Source: Spirogloea muscicola
Lineage: Eukaryota > Streptophyta > Zygnematophyceae > Spirogloeales > Spirogloeaceae
Direction: 5' to 3'
DNA length: 59,603 nt
Assembly: GCA_009602725.1 (NCBI GenBank)
Contig: WELB01000284.1
Span: 66,327 to 125,929 of the forward strand
Positions 1 to 10,529 of the stretch are shown here, piece by piece (position 1 is the first letter of the stretch; every line of letters begins with the position of its first letter). The position numbers and the translations under genes were made by a program. The notes under the pieces were generated by a model. The model saw only the letters and a list, made by a program, of their open reading frames with translations. It did not search any database and was not told where the DNA came from.

Positions 1-117
1 CGTCTCGGGTCGCCGCCGTCGCGGGGGCGCCCCGGCGGCCGCCGAGAGCGCAGCCCGTCGGCCGCTGGGAGTGCCGCCCCGGGCGCTGCCTGCCTCCTGT
101 GACGACGCGCCGCCGCC
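1..117 (+). promoter_or_regulatory. GC-rich 5' flank / leader of NSA2
   Basis: This very GC-rich stretch lies directly upstream of the NSA2 start codon at 118. No TATA box is visible. It probably holds the 5' UTR and part of the promoter, and it may be cut by the window edge. The start context is GCCGCCATGG, a good eukaryotic initiation context. Reading frames through this stretch have no recognisable product. Confidence 0.4.
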
Positions 118-3108
118 ATGGTGAGCCCCCGCTCGCTCTGGTCACCGTTCGCCGTTCCTTCGAAGAGCCCCCGCCGCCGACCGCCGTCGAGTCGGGCGAG
201 GGCTGGCCAGGCGTGGCAGCCAGGCGGGAGCCGACGCCGAGAGTGCCGGGGTTTAGCAGGGACTCTGGGGTTTCGGCCGGGGATGGCCGCGTGTCGGATG
301 GAGCGAGGTGCTTGAGCACCACGCAGGGGCCGGCGCACAGCCAGGGGCGGCGTGGTGGTTCCGGCGGGCAGCCGTCGCGGCATGCCCGGCCCGGAGCTCG
401 GGGCTAGGGTTCTGAGGCGTCTCGAAGCCCTGGTGTATCCCACTGCCGTATTCTCAATGCCTTTGGATCTGCTCTAGTGGGCGGAGCGTCGCTTGACGGT
501 ACTCCTTGCCCTGTGCGATCCGCGTGGCAGCCTCAAGGCGACTATGTGGAGCTGCACCAGAAGCGCTATGGCCACCGGCTGGACCACTTTGAGAAGAAGC
601 GCAAAAAGGAGGCCCGCGGGGTGCATGAGCGCTCTCGCTTTGCACAGAAGGCGAGCCCAGCACTGCCCGCCCTGTGTCACTGCAGCCCCTCCGGACTCGG
701 CCCGAGGGTTCCTTGGCACGGCCCAGACTTACTATCTTGTTGGGCGGCGGGGGGTGTGATGCGCCTTGCAGGTGCTCGGTCTCAAGGCCAAGCTATATGG
801 CAAGAAGCGTTATGCCGAGAAGGCACTCATGAAGAAGACGTGAGCTCACCAACCCTGCCTCTGGTCTTGAGATTGCTGCATGCAGCCTGTTGCCCCACAG
901 ACGTCCTTGTGATGATGAACCCCCCCTCTCAAAGCCATGCATCATCTTAGAACGTGGATTGCCTGCCTACCAGTAAACGTGTGGATTTGGAGTGAGCTGC
1001 AGTGCTCAAAGGTGCATGCATGCATGGTTCAGGATTGCAATGCATGGAGAGCGAAACAACCGGCACCAGGCAGATGACCACGTGCCCGAGGGGGCTGTGC
1101 CTGCATACCTGCTCGATCGCGAGGCGACGGCCCGGGCCAAGGTGACCTTGCAATCTCTCCCAACAGACTCCAAGACCTCTGCAAAATGTAGCCGAGTGAC
1201 TGGAAACCAAAGAACACTGGTTGCGTAAACTTCTGGACGGCTTCTGTTGACTTCGTCTGCATACAGCTGCTCCTTTTGAGTGTACCAAGCAACGATGCTG
1301 CCAGCAATGCACCTGTTGTGCTCCTACTCTTTTGCCTGGGTACTATTCAATGTTCGTCACACGATAGCATTTGTATATGTCCGGGTAGTGCAATCCCCTG
1401 ATCCTTTGCTGAGTGCCCCGCAGTGCCTGTTGAATTTGCACTGGCTGCATATTGGCAGGTCCTGAGCAATACAATCAAGCAGAAGAGGAAGGAGAAGGCT
1501 GGCAAGTGGGAGGTACCACTTCCCAAGGTATGTACATACTGTCATGAGCACCTCGATAAATTAATACCGTGGGGTTGAAGTAGAGTTGCACCTGCGTAAA
1601 CAGCATCTCGGGTGTTTATTTCCACTGGGTGTCATTTTGATGTCAGAGATTGCAATCTGGATGCACACCTCTTGGAGGCAAATGCTCGAAGTGAAGTGCA
1701 GTAGGGATTTGGACATACTGTCTTTTACATGTCCACCAAACACAGTTTGAGGCCTCCCTGTGGTGAGCTGCAGGTTCGACCTGTGGCTGAAGATGAGATG
1801 TTCCGGGTTATTCGCTCCGGGAAAAGGAAAAGTGAGGCCCCTGACGACTGCAGGATCTATACGTGTGGTGTCAGTTGCAATGGAAGAGGCTTCACATAGA
1901 CGAATGTCAGGGACTAAATGTGCAGTCAATATGGGCAACCTCTGCGGTCTTGGTTGTCCGGCATTGCTTTGGTGAACACTACTATTCTGGTGATGCGTCA
2001 GTGGGACATACTCTCTGATTCTGGCCAGAATCCATGCAGCTCTTGCAATCAGTGAAGCCGCTTCTATACCTTACCAAATTATCTACTGTCATTATATATG
2101 GTTTCAAGAAGCCATCTTCTGTCATTCTTGCTCTATCAGCCAAACAGTGGAAAAGGATGGTGACAAAAGTGACATATGTTGGTCCTGGTTTTACTCGCAA
2201 GCCTCCGAAGTATGAGAGATTCATCCGTCCTATGGCACTACGTTTCACCAAGGTCAGATTGTTGTCAGCCATATATTGGAGTGGTGCAGCCCTGTTCACT
2301 GCTGCCTGTCTGCTTGAGCCGGTCTTGGGTGCTTACAGTTTACATAAGTCAGCAGGCTGAAGTATACACCAGCCCATGGGTCTTGCTTTCTTGCATGTAC
2401 GAGCACAGCAGCCTGGAGTGTGCAACAACACCGTAGGTTGCCTGAAAGCAAAGCTCCTTGTGGATCCCAAGCGGGATTTGCAGAGGCATTGATCATGTGG
2501 CAGCTCGTGCTTGCAGGCACATATCACCCACCCAGAGTTGAAGTGCACATTCAATCTGGACATCATCGGTGTCAAAAAGAATCCGAATGGACCAATGTAT
2601 TCCTCCATGGGTGTCATTACAAAGGGCACTGTAATTGAGGTATGTACTAATTCCAACCAATCATAAGTGGTGTCCACTCTCTGCCTTCCGCTCACTTGGG
2701 TTCGTCAGATTGCAGGAAGCCCGGCATTAATACAGAATCTGAAGGCTCAGATTGCTTTTCATAGAATGTAATTGGGTGCTTGCATGTACCTCCTGCTGCC
2801 AGGTCAACGTCAGCGAGCTGGGCTTGGTAACACCCGCTGGAAAAGTTGTCTGGGGTGAGTTGAGGCATTGCTTGCAATTATCTCTTTCATATGGATATCG
2901 GCTTATCATCCTCGCTGTTCTCACGGTATAAAGTGTAAGTGGTCCCAGCCACTGCGATAGTTGATTCATGCATTGTCATACATGTTACTATACTCTCTCC
3001 TCTCACGAGTTCCACACTGTATGTTTCTATTTTCTTGCAGGCAAATATGCTCAAGTAACAAATAACCCTGAAAATGATGGTTGCATAAATGGCATCCTCC
3101 TTGTATGA
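118..3108 (+). CDS. NSA2: NSA2-family ribosome biogenesis factor (60S maturation), 10 exons
   Basis: NSA2 (TINP1 in animals) is a nucleolar factor needed for 27S pre-rRNA processing and pre-60S maturation. Exons: 118-120, 531-650, 772-839, 1033-1141, 1459-1527, 1774-1831, 2140-2252, 2517-2639, 2803-2854, 3041-3108. They join in frame to 783 nt, 260 aa plus stop, exactly the usual family length. Landmarks in order are the basic N-terminus ([20 protein letters not shown]), [54 protein letters not shown], and the C-terminus [16 protein letters not shown] ending ILLV. Two oddities: the first coding exon is the ATG alone, with intron 1 starting GTGAGC at 121, and intron 2 (651-771) begins GC rather than GT. 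All other introns are GT-AG. No frame break is seen, so the gene looks functional. The next neighbour is a retroelement about 400 bp downstream. Confidence 0.96.
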
Positions 3109-3501
3109 GGCCCTTTCTAGTTCCCTCTTGGAATCGGATCAAGTCCAATTGTAACATTCAATACACTCCTTCACACGCATCTAGATTGGCCCCCGTTTAC
3201 CAGTTTTTACAGCCCCCCCCTTGTGGAAGTGGATACTTCTGCCAATCTCGGACTTTTGCGACTATGCTGACTTCAGCTGACTGTGAGCTTCCTATAGTGC
3301 AATGTATATGGGCTAAACGATCTTGGCATGCACGGGACTAAAACCCATGCTGGTGATTATGGCTCATATTAGATGCTGAGAATACCAGTCCGTTCATGCC
3401 TTGTCAATGACAATGACCAGACCCTCACTGTTGTTGCCAAGGCATCGGTGAAAAGCTCTTGTCTTCACAAGATCGCGTTGTTTCTTGCGCATACATATGT
3501 G
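3109..3501 (+). terminator. NSA2 3' UTR and flank with TGTAA polyadenylation signal
   Basis: The sequence TGTAA at 3150-3154, 42 nt after the NSA2 stop codon, is the typical chlorophyte polyadenylation signal. The rest of the stretch, up to the target duplication of the next retroelement at 3502, contains no recognisable gene. The assignment of the signal is inference from its position and motif. Confidence 0.5.
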
Positions 3502-3506
3502 GTGAC

Positions 3507-4079
3507 TGTTTAATATAGAAATGTGGTGAATCAGTGGGTTGGTAGAATCACCCACTCCACTCATTCTGCTAGGTCGATGAGTGTCTCCCTAGATAAGTGA
3601 GGCCCCGGCAGATGACAGGATAGGCCCAAACAATCTTGTGGCTCTGAGTGCGGCGAAGCGGCGCTGTGTGCGTGGCGGCTCTGTGTGAGGCGAAGCAGCC
3701 CTGTGTGCGCGACGGCTCTGTGTGCGGCGAGGTGGCGCTGTGTGCGCGGCTGCTCTGTGTGCGACTAGGCGGCGCTGCGTGCGCGACAGCTCTGTGTGCG
3801 GCAAGACGTTGCTGTGTGTGCGGCCAGGTGGAGCTGAGTGCTCACCGGCTCTGTGTGTAATCAGGCAAGCCTTGGTGTTACTTTGAACTCTTTGTGACTA
3901 TGTCTGCGTCTGCGTCTGCATCTGCGCCAAGACGGGGACGGTCCGCTGGTCCTCCCACATCAAGAAAGACAGGAAGTGGCTGTAAGGCATGAAGGACAGG
4001 TACAGGATTTAGATCGTGAACAGCAGGTTCAGGTTGCAGGACAAGGAAGGCGAGGGCAGGCGGAGCAAGAAAACTTCCA
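3507..4079 (+). repeat. 5' LTR of the copia-like element
   Basis: This 573-bp terminal repeat matches 6201-7231 over its whole length once the insertion there is ignored. It contains an internal GC-rich minisatellite at about 3655-3860. The boundaries are set by the GTGAC duplication on the left and the primer-binding site on the right. Confidence 0.85.
3655..3860. repeat. GCTCTGTGTGCGGCGA-type minisatellite inside the LTR
   Basis: Imperfect units of roughly 36 bp, each built on CTCTGTGTGCG followed by a short GGC-rich spacer, are repeated about five or six times. The partner LTR (about 6350-6515) carries fewer units, which accounts for the shorter repeat there. Frames across it translate to repetitive His/Arg/Pro-rich peptides that are artefacts of the repeat. 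Confidence 0.7.
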
Positions 4080-4091
4080 GGTTATGGGCTC
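4080..4091 (+). promoter_or_regulatory. Primer-binding site, half-tRNA-iMet type
   Basis: GGTTATGGGCTC directly abuts the LTR end. Its complement GAGCCCATAACC matches the anticodon stem-loop of plant initiator tRNA-Met (GGGCCCATAACC) except for one position that can form a G-U pair. Copia-class elements prime from such an internal tRNA site. The match is seen in the sequence; its use is inferred. Confidence 0.65.
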
Positions 4092-6200
4092 ACGCCCTGG
4101 GCTGCACAGACGGTTCCCACAAAGTTGTACCCAGCTTGCCACAATGAGAAGGTGACATCAAGTAGCGCAATGAGGTCTGGGACGCTGTCGATGAGGGTGA
4201 AGACTGCATGTCTGACTCAAGCAGGAAGTCAAATCTGGACATTGAGACGTAGAATTGCACGGCAAGAGACATGGCAATGGAAGGGAAGGCGCTGGCGAAG
4301 CTCTTTGCGAGCTTTTGAGGGGCAGCATCTGCATTTGCTGAGAGGTTGCAGACAGGGCTGTTTGCTCTCTAGGTACTGTACGATGTCTGTTCAGCTCCCG
4401 TTGCTTGTGTGGAGACAGAATCTGAATCAGGTGACAGAGTGGAAGCAAGATGAGGAGGCATCGATCTGGATCTGGATCATGTAGCATGGTGTGCTGTCAG
4501 ATGCTCTCTATCTGTCAGCGGCTGACCGGAGCTGTTGCAACGGTGGGAATTATTTGCTGTGTGGACTGAGAGAGCTGTGTGAGCCATGTGAGCCATGTGG
4601 CTGGAGAGGAATGCCCAAGGACACACAGGCCAGGTTCTCTGAAAGATTCTCAGGGCTGGAGCAGAGCGTACTTCTGTAGAGCAAGAAGAACGGTGTTGGA
4701 AAATCTCAGCATTTCAGCAAGGATGAAGTACAACTGCAGATAGGGCGAAGAGCCAAGGTTGTCTTTGAGGACGCAGCTAGCGGCATTTGAGGATCTCTGT
4801 TACTTGCACCTGGATCTAAGTTGTGAAGCTCAAAGCTTGGAGTGCAAGTCTGAAGTCTGAGTGAAGCTGAATAGTGCATAGATACATCTGAAGCTCTGTG
4901 TTTGCTGGCATCTCAGTAGAGATGTCTGGCTGTAGTGAGCAACATCTAAGAAATCTGGTACCTGGCAATGTGTGGAATTCATTATCTGGCAGCTATGCTG
5001 GATCTGGCTGCAGCTAGCAGTATCTGGGCTTTCCAAAATGTCTGGCTGCAGCTAGCAGCATCTGAGGTTCCCGACATGTCCGGCTGTGAGAGAACCAGCT
5101 GAGGCATCTGAGTAATCTGGAATTGGCGGCATGTGGAGATATGATAATCTGGCTGTATGCGTTGAGCGGTTGGTGTAGGAAACCATAGGAGATCTGGAGT
5201 TGGAGCCACGGTTGCAGACACATGAACAGACGTCATCAGGTGCAGGCACAAGATCCCAAGCAGGGGCCGACAGGCACAGGTGCATTTGGGAGTTGGAAAT
5301 CTGAGAGGCTCATGGCTTCATGCACATTTGCAGCACATCACATTGTGGCACAGGAGGAGGTGCATAGGGAAGTTGCAGTTGCAGGCGTGTCCAGTCAGGC
5401 AGGCACCGCGCAAGTGTGACATTGACAAGATCTGGCAACCCTCTCTAGCAGGGGCAACTGTGTGACCAATAGACATCTAGCTGATATTGGTGGACCTGTA
5501 CTGTCTTCGAGGATCTGAGTAAATTGAGTTGGACTTTGCAGCAGAGCAGAAGCTGTGTAGAAAGTCTTAAGCAGCAGAGCACATGAGCTGAGTAGCAAAG
5601 CAGCAAAGTAGCAGGACATGCTTCTTAGGTGCTTCGAGTGCAGTGGGAGCAGAGTCTTGGAGACTGCAGTCTGCAGCCTGAAGGGCGAAGGCTTGAGCAA
5701 GATGATGTGCAAGTGGAGCAGGAACTCAAGGATGTCAAAGACAGGCAACAAGTCTCACAGGTGCCTCAGTGAGAGGCAGTGACGATTGTTATATATAGCT
5801 GTGGCAGTATGACCAAACAATAGCAGCAGTGGGTGTAGCTCAAATGGCGTTCGCGATTTTGGGTGAGAACATTGGCAAGCTGTGAGAAGGTTACTAAGGT
5901 GTTTCAAGGAAATTACTGACTTCTGGGTGATGACTTCTGGGTGACATTCAAGAGTGACAGATGGAATCACTAAGTTGTTGGGCTATAGTGAAAGAAGATG
6001 GCAAGGAAGTTGGAGTACCAGCAGACCGTGACGACTTCGACTGGTTGAGGAGGCTGTTACAAGAATGTGGATTACTTTATTCGTCAAGGACAACAGCTGA
6101 CTGGAGATTATCTGACCAAGGGTTTGCCTGAGCCCTAGTTTGATCGATGTAGAAGTCTAGAAGTCTATTAGGTTTGGCTGATTCACGTATTTAGTGGGAG
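4092..6200 (+). other. Non-coding interior of the copia-like element
   Basis: About 2.1 kb carry no open frame longer than about 120 codons and no recognisable protein motif. The plus strand is rich in short TCTGG, GCAGC and AAGCTG words, with a partial local duplication of a GTCTGGCTGCAGCTAGCAG word near 4995-5075. The segment ends in the polypurine tract TTAGTGGGAG (6191-6200), just before the right LTR. Confidence 0.7.
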
Positions 6201-7231
6201 TGTTGAATTTGGAAATATGGTGAATCAGTGGGTTGGTAGAGTCACCCACTCCGCTCATTCTGCTAGGCCGATGAGAGTGTCCCTAGATAAGTGAGGCCCC
6301 GGCAGATGACAGGATAGGTCCAAACAATCTCATGGCTCTGAGTGCGGCGAAGCGGCGCTGTGTGCGCGGCGGCTCCGTGTGAGGCGAAGCAGCGCTGTGT
6401 GCGCGGCTGCTCTGTGTGCGACTAGGCGGCGCTGCGTGCTCGACGGCTCTGTGTGCGGCAAGACGTTGCTGTGTGTGCGGCCAGGTGGAGCTGAGTGCTC
6501 GCCGGCTCTGTGTGTAATTAGGCAAGCCCTTGTGTTACTCTGAACTCTTTGTGACCATGTCTGCGTCTGTGTCTGCATCTGCGCCAAGACGGGGACGGTC
6601 TGCTGGGTCTCCCACCTCAAGACAGGAAGTGGCTGTAAGACATGAAGGAAGCGCGGCCAGATTGACTGGTGGCTGGGAAAGGCCAGCCCAAAAGAATGGA
6701 CAAAGTCTGAGGGAGCCTGAGTGCGAACGACTAGGACTAAGACATCAGCCAGGGAACGCTCAGTAACCTCTAGACAGGAGATGCAGGTCCGAGAAACTAG
6801 CTGGCGGAAAGACGTCGCCCTGACGGAAGCCGGAGGCCGCCGCCAAAGCTCGGCCTGCGCGCAAGTGAACCGCAAAGGCGAGGGACCGCTGCATCGAGAC
6901 GGCCAAACGCATACGGAAAACCTGAGCGCGGGACCCGGCTACGTTGAAGCCGGGCTGCTCGCCCTGCTGCCCGAGGCGGCGGGCCGCTGCACGCCGCGCT
7001 AGGCGGTGGAGCAAGTCAAGCCATTTGGAGCCAAAGGCTCCGTGCACGTCCACTGCCAGTGGAACGAACTCGTCGCCCACCGGGTGGTCCGAGTACTTCC
7101 GTTCCTTCTCGCCCGCCGCTTGGCCGACTGCGTAGCTTGCCTGAAGGACAGGTACAGGATGTAGATCGTGAACAGCAGGTTCATGTTGCAGGACAAGGAA
7201 GGCGAGGGCAGGCGGAGCAAGAAAACTTTCA
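6201..7231 (+). repeat. 3' LTR of the copia-like element, interrupted by a LINE end
   Basis: The repeat starts TGTTGAATTTGG and ends TTTCA next to GTGAC. It is split by 6650-7141, which is flanked by the 7-bp duplication TGAAGGA (6643-6649 and 7142-7148). Removing the insert and one duplicate leaves about 532 bp, collinear with the 573-bp left LTR. Confidence 0.85.
6650..7141 (-). mobile_element. 3'-terminal fragment of a non-LTR retrotransposon (LINE), copy 1
   Basis: The minus strand encodes the C-terminal end of a LINE ORF2. Visible landmarks are KERKYSDHPVGDEFVPLAVD, then HGAFGSKWLDLLHRL, FNVAGSRAQVFRMRLAVSMQ and the terminal LHLLSRGY before a stop near 6763. These resemble the KxxKY...FVP...ETxG segment seen at the C-terminus of LINEs with a restriction-like endonuclease; that comparison comes from family knowledge. 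About 110 bp of 3' UTR follow. The copy is 5'-truncated, as is usual for target-primed insertions, and is flanked by TGAAGGA. It is the best-preserved of several copies between 6.6 and 16.2 kb. Confidence 0.7.
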
Positions 7232-7236
7232 GTGAC

Positions 7237-7470
7237 AAGAGTCCTCATCTTGTGTTTATCTCACACTCTTGCTAGATTATATAAGTGATTGATATCGAGT
7301 ATCTGACCGTCATTTATGTCGAATCTTCTGCATCAGTCCTAGTCATGTCTCGTGTTATCTTCCAAAACACACATACCCCCAGCTCGTCAGCATCGAGCAT
7401 TCTGCTCTTCTATAAATGGCTCCAGAAAAGGCAGCCATTTACAGTGTGCTGATCGGTCACGTACTGACAA
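7237..7470. other. Unassigned spacer
   Basis: AT-richer sequence lies between the GTGAC duplication and the first recognisable integrase remnant. Nothing identifiable is seen. Confidence 0.4.
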
Positions 7471-8190
7471 TCTGAAGTCCTTCAGCATGTCCTCCAAAGC
7501 TGATTCATTCGCTCATCTGACCATCCTTGTGTGGGTCGTAAGCTGTGGACAAGGGTTGCTTAATGCTATTTTAGTGACTCGTGGAGCGAGAGTCGCAATG
7601 AAACACGATCCGCTCATGTGCTCCGTGCAGTTTTCTTGCACGGTCCTTGAGTATATCAGCGAACCAGTATGGTCGTAGGCAGAAAATGCGCCACCTACTC
7701 AATTGATCCAAGTACGACAATGGCGTCACAGCCGTTCCACGTCATTGGCAATTGGGTGATGAGATCCGCACTTACGTAAAACCCAATCCCGCGGAGGAGT
7801 GTCCAAGGCTGGAGTAACAGGCAGCTTTCGAGAGCGTGCCTTACCGCGCTAGCAGGTGGCGCAAGTCGTCACAAGAGACTCTACTTAGGCTTTCAAGCCG
7901 GGCCACCAAGTCAGAAGCTGCAGACCTTTCTTCGCCTTCCCATACCCAAATGACCTCTGTACGGTGGCTCACGCACCTCTTGCATGTCACCACCTCGCAA
8001 GGCATTGCAGTCGGGATATACATGGCGTGTCTTTGCCGACAAAGTCTTGGTCATTTACAAGTGTGCGTGTATGCTGCACTTGCAAAACAAGGGTCGGTGC
8101 CATACCCACACGAATACAGCTCAGAGAGGTCGGCGGTGGACTGCCGAGCAAATCCACGGAAAATTTGCACGTGTAACAAACCAAACCCGG
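7471..8190 (-). pseudogene. Degraded Ty3/gypsy integrase fragment
   Basis: The stretch is collinear with the integrase region of the full-length chromovirus at 33.9-34.65 kb, for example the match of 7485-7560 to the DDE-proximal part and of 8100-8170 to the segment upstream of the zinc-binding region. Many substitutions and small indels break every frame. No long terminal repeat is attached, so it is a relic. Confidence 0.7.
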
Positions 8191-8264
8191 CTTTCATTCT
8201 AGAAATGGCAAACCATTATCCAAAAGGCACTCCCTTTGACGGGGGAGGGACCCGACAAAGATGT

Positions 8265-8690
8265 CCACGAAAGCCCCTGGTAGTACGTGGTTGACAAGGG
8301 GAGGCGAAGACTCTGTGTACCCGATCACAAATGGCATAAAATTCATATACTGAGAGAACGTTACGGCAATCTTGGAACACATAGGCAAAGCGAAGACGAT
8401 TGAAAGGTGCAAAGGTCATCTTATAGGCCCAATATAGACAAGACGGTCAAAGACTATGTATCAACATGTGAGGCATGCCAAGCTAACGAATGCGTTTATC
8501 AAGCCGCTCAAGGCCTTCTCCAACCTCTCCCAATACCGGAGTATACCTGGGTGGTCGTGACCATGGATTTGGTCACAGTCTTGCGAAAGACAAGTGCAGG
8601 GAGTGATGCAATACGTGTCGTGGTTGATAAATGCGATGAACGTGGCTTGACGATCCTCATTCCTTACAGCTCGTCTGCGACTTGAATGTC
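8265..8690 (+). pseudogene. Gypsy integrase fragment of a second lineage (H2C2 and first catalytic Asp)
   Basis: In plus orientation the sequence reads VDKGRRRLCVPD, then HILRERYGNLGTHR, a stop, YRPNIDKTVKDYVSTCEACQ, GLLQPLPIPEYTW, and VTMDLVTVLRKTSAGSDAI before the frame ends. This is the HHCC zinc-binding module plus the start of the DDE core of a Ty3/gypsy integrase. It differs in sequence from the chromovirus integrases elsewhere in the window, so it represents another lineage. A stop near 8402 and the missing C-terminal half show that it is dead. Confidence 0.8.
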
Positions 8691-9150
8691 ATGCCAGGGC
8701 GCAGGGCGTCGTTGTAGCGTCGGCCAGAGGGCGGTTGGCCAGAATCGAGCAAAGGCTAACCATGGTCGAACATTCTGAGGGGTAGATGGTCTCAGCAATA
8801 ATTCGATTACTCCCAATGCGATCGGCTCCTGCCAGCTGCAATCAATATATTTGGCTGTATAGGTCCCCTTTCCATACTCTCCTTCAGATTCTTGCCAATC
8901 TAGTATGCACGATGTGCAGATGTGCTTCCGGCTGAAGTGGGCTTACCAGCTGCATATCTATCGTTCTTGCGACAGCCAGCGTCGGCCTGTTTGCAGCGTG
9001 CTCAGCATGCTTCACACCAGAAAGCTGGGCGAGCTCTAGTCGGTGGCAGAAGGGCTTCGAACCTGCCATCTGGTATTCAGGCATGACTTGCGACCTTTTA
9101 TCTGACCCGTGGTTACTGAGCGGGTCAACTCGCAGTGGGGTGATGTACGT
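8691..9150. other. Unassigned repeat-derived DNA
   Basis: No protein motif, terminal repeat or structured RNA could be recognised. The position between retroelement fragments suggests eroded transposon sequence, but this is inference only. Confidence 0.35.
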
Positions 9151-9154
9151 CATT

Positions 9155-10250
9155 AGATATGCCTGCCTTTGCATTTGGCCACATTGGCCTTCTTTTGTTT
9201 AAAGTACACGAGGTTTTCCGTAAGCGATGTATTCCGTGGGTGACCCGCTGGGGACCCTGTCGTATCCCTGATCGTAGAATTGCACGGGGCTCTCGGGTCC
9301 CAGTGGCTCGACCTGCTAGCCAGGCTTGCGCGGCGCGCTGTGTCCCGCATGCTGACTCCAATGCCACTAGCTCGTTTGCCCAGGTCTATCGCATGCGCCT
9401 CTTAATCTCCCTGCAGCGGTCCAAGGCCCACGCCTTGTGTAACGATTTACATGGCTGGATTGTCAATGCAGCAGTAACGTATTGACAGATGCCTGGAGAC
9501 TAGACACCTCATCCGGCTGATAGATAACCTGGCTGTCAGTGCCGCAAGGAAAGTCATGACAAATGCCTGGGGACGGACTTTTTCACCAGGCCGGGCAGCG
9601 TGAATTCAACCTAGAGCCGAGCGCGGCGCAACCCGGAGTCGTGACACGCGAGACAGCATGGTGCTGGCGCTGGAACGGCGACGGGAGGTGGCAGCGCTGT
9701 AGACTGCCTTGACGGCGTTGTTAGCCGTTAGTGATGACGGGAACGATAGACGGCTGACGATAGCCTGGGGGTAGTGACCGTCAGCTGCTATTGACGGGGG
9801 ACCGTCAGTATGGCGGTGGTTGCCGATGGATGGGTAGATTGTCGGAGGTAGCCCGTTGATAGCCGTCGACAGGTCGTGGACGGGTCGTCAACAAGAGATT
9901 GGTGCCAAATGTTCCACCCGGGCCCGTATGGCCGGGATCGCAGTCTGTCCGGCTACATAGAGGCCACCCGAGATGGGAGAGGGGGTGAGTTCTTTACCCC
10001 ACGTCGGACCCCTGGACCCTTGCCCCTGCAGAACCGTTGCTCATTGTTACCGTTGCGGCCCCATCCCAATGCCTCCCCGCTTTTCCTTGCGCCGCCGGCA
10101 GTCCGGGCTTTGCGATTCACAGCATTCGATACACCTTGCATCTGCGTGCTGGCCGTGCTTCGCTGCAGCCTCTGGCTTTTGTCAGGGGGATTGTTTTCCG
10201 GCAGCTAGTCTGTCGGATTCGGGGCTCCTCACTCGTCGTTATTGAGTGGT
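9155..10250 (+). mobile_element. LINE 3'-end fragment, copy 2, split by a solo LTR
   Basis: The plus-strand sequence 9155-9437 followed by 10139-10250 encodes the same LINE C-terminus as copy 1: FAQVYRMRLLISLQRS before the interruption, HLRAGRA and the terminal GLLTRRY after it. The LTR 9438-10133 sits between duplicated CCTTG copies, and removing it restores the alignment. The frames contain several substitutions and indels relative to copy 1. The orientation is opposite to copy 1. Confidence 0.65.
9438..10133 (+). repeat. Solo LTR, family C, with CCTTG target duplication
   Basis: This 696-bp sequence begins TGTAACGATTTACATGG and ends GATACA. It is flanked by CCTTG at 9433-9437 and 10134-10138. 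A second copy of the family lies at 14275-15905. There is no internal region, so it is the product of LTR-LTR recombination. The strand is assigned from the TGTAAC start and is uncertain. Confidence 0.88.
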
Positions 10251-10529
10251 CCTTTCCACACCCGATTTGACATCACGCTTTAGGCTGGGAAAGGTCATCC
10301 CAGAAAATGGAGAAGAGCAACGAGCCAAAACTTGCTTGAGAAAACCACACAGCTAGACACGAGACGACCGCAGATGGAAGCTTAGTACCCACGAGTGAGC
10401 AGCAGCAAGTCGGAGTAACTCGCAGCTGGGAAAGAAGCACTCCGCCTAGACCCAGATGCAGCAGCCATAGCGCGGCGAGTAGACCTAGAAAGCCCCGGAG
10501 CGCCAGACGCGAAGTCCCTGTATCTACGG
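10251..10529. other. Spacer, probably LINE 3' UTR / upstream ORF2 sequence
   Basis: No readable protein similarity is seen. The position between two plus-strand LINE fragments suggests eroded LINE sequence. Confidence 0.3.

Larger units (their letters stand above)
3507..7231 (+). mobile_element. Non-autonomous copia-like LTR retrotransposon (LARD-type)
   Basis: Two related terminal repeats (3507-4079 and 6201-7231, the second carrying a 0.5-kb insertion) begin TGTT and end TTCCA or TTTCA. They are flanked by a perfect 5-bp target duplication, GTGAC, at 3502-3506 and 7232-7236. GGTTATGGGCTC starts at 4080, right after the left repeat. It is complementary, with one G-U wobble, to the anticodon arm of initiator tRNA-Met, the half-tRNA priming used by Drosophila copia. 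A purine tract ending GTGGGAG precedes the right repeat. The 2.1-kb interior has no reading frame resembling gag, protease, integrase or reverse transcriptase, so the element must depend on enzymes supplied by another copy. The copia assignment rests on the primer site and termini only. Confidence 0.85.
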
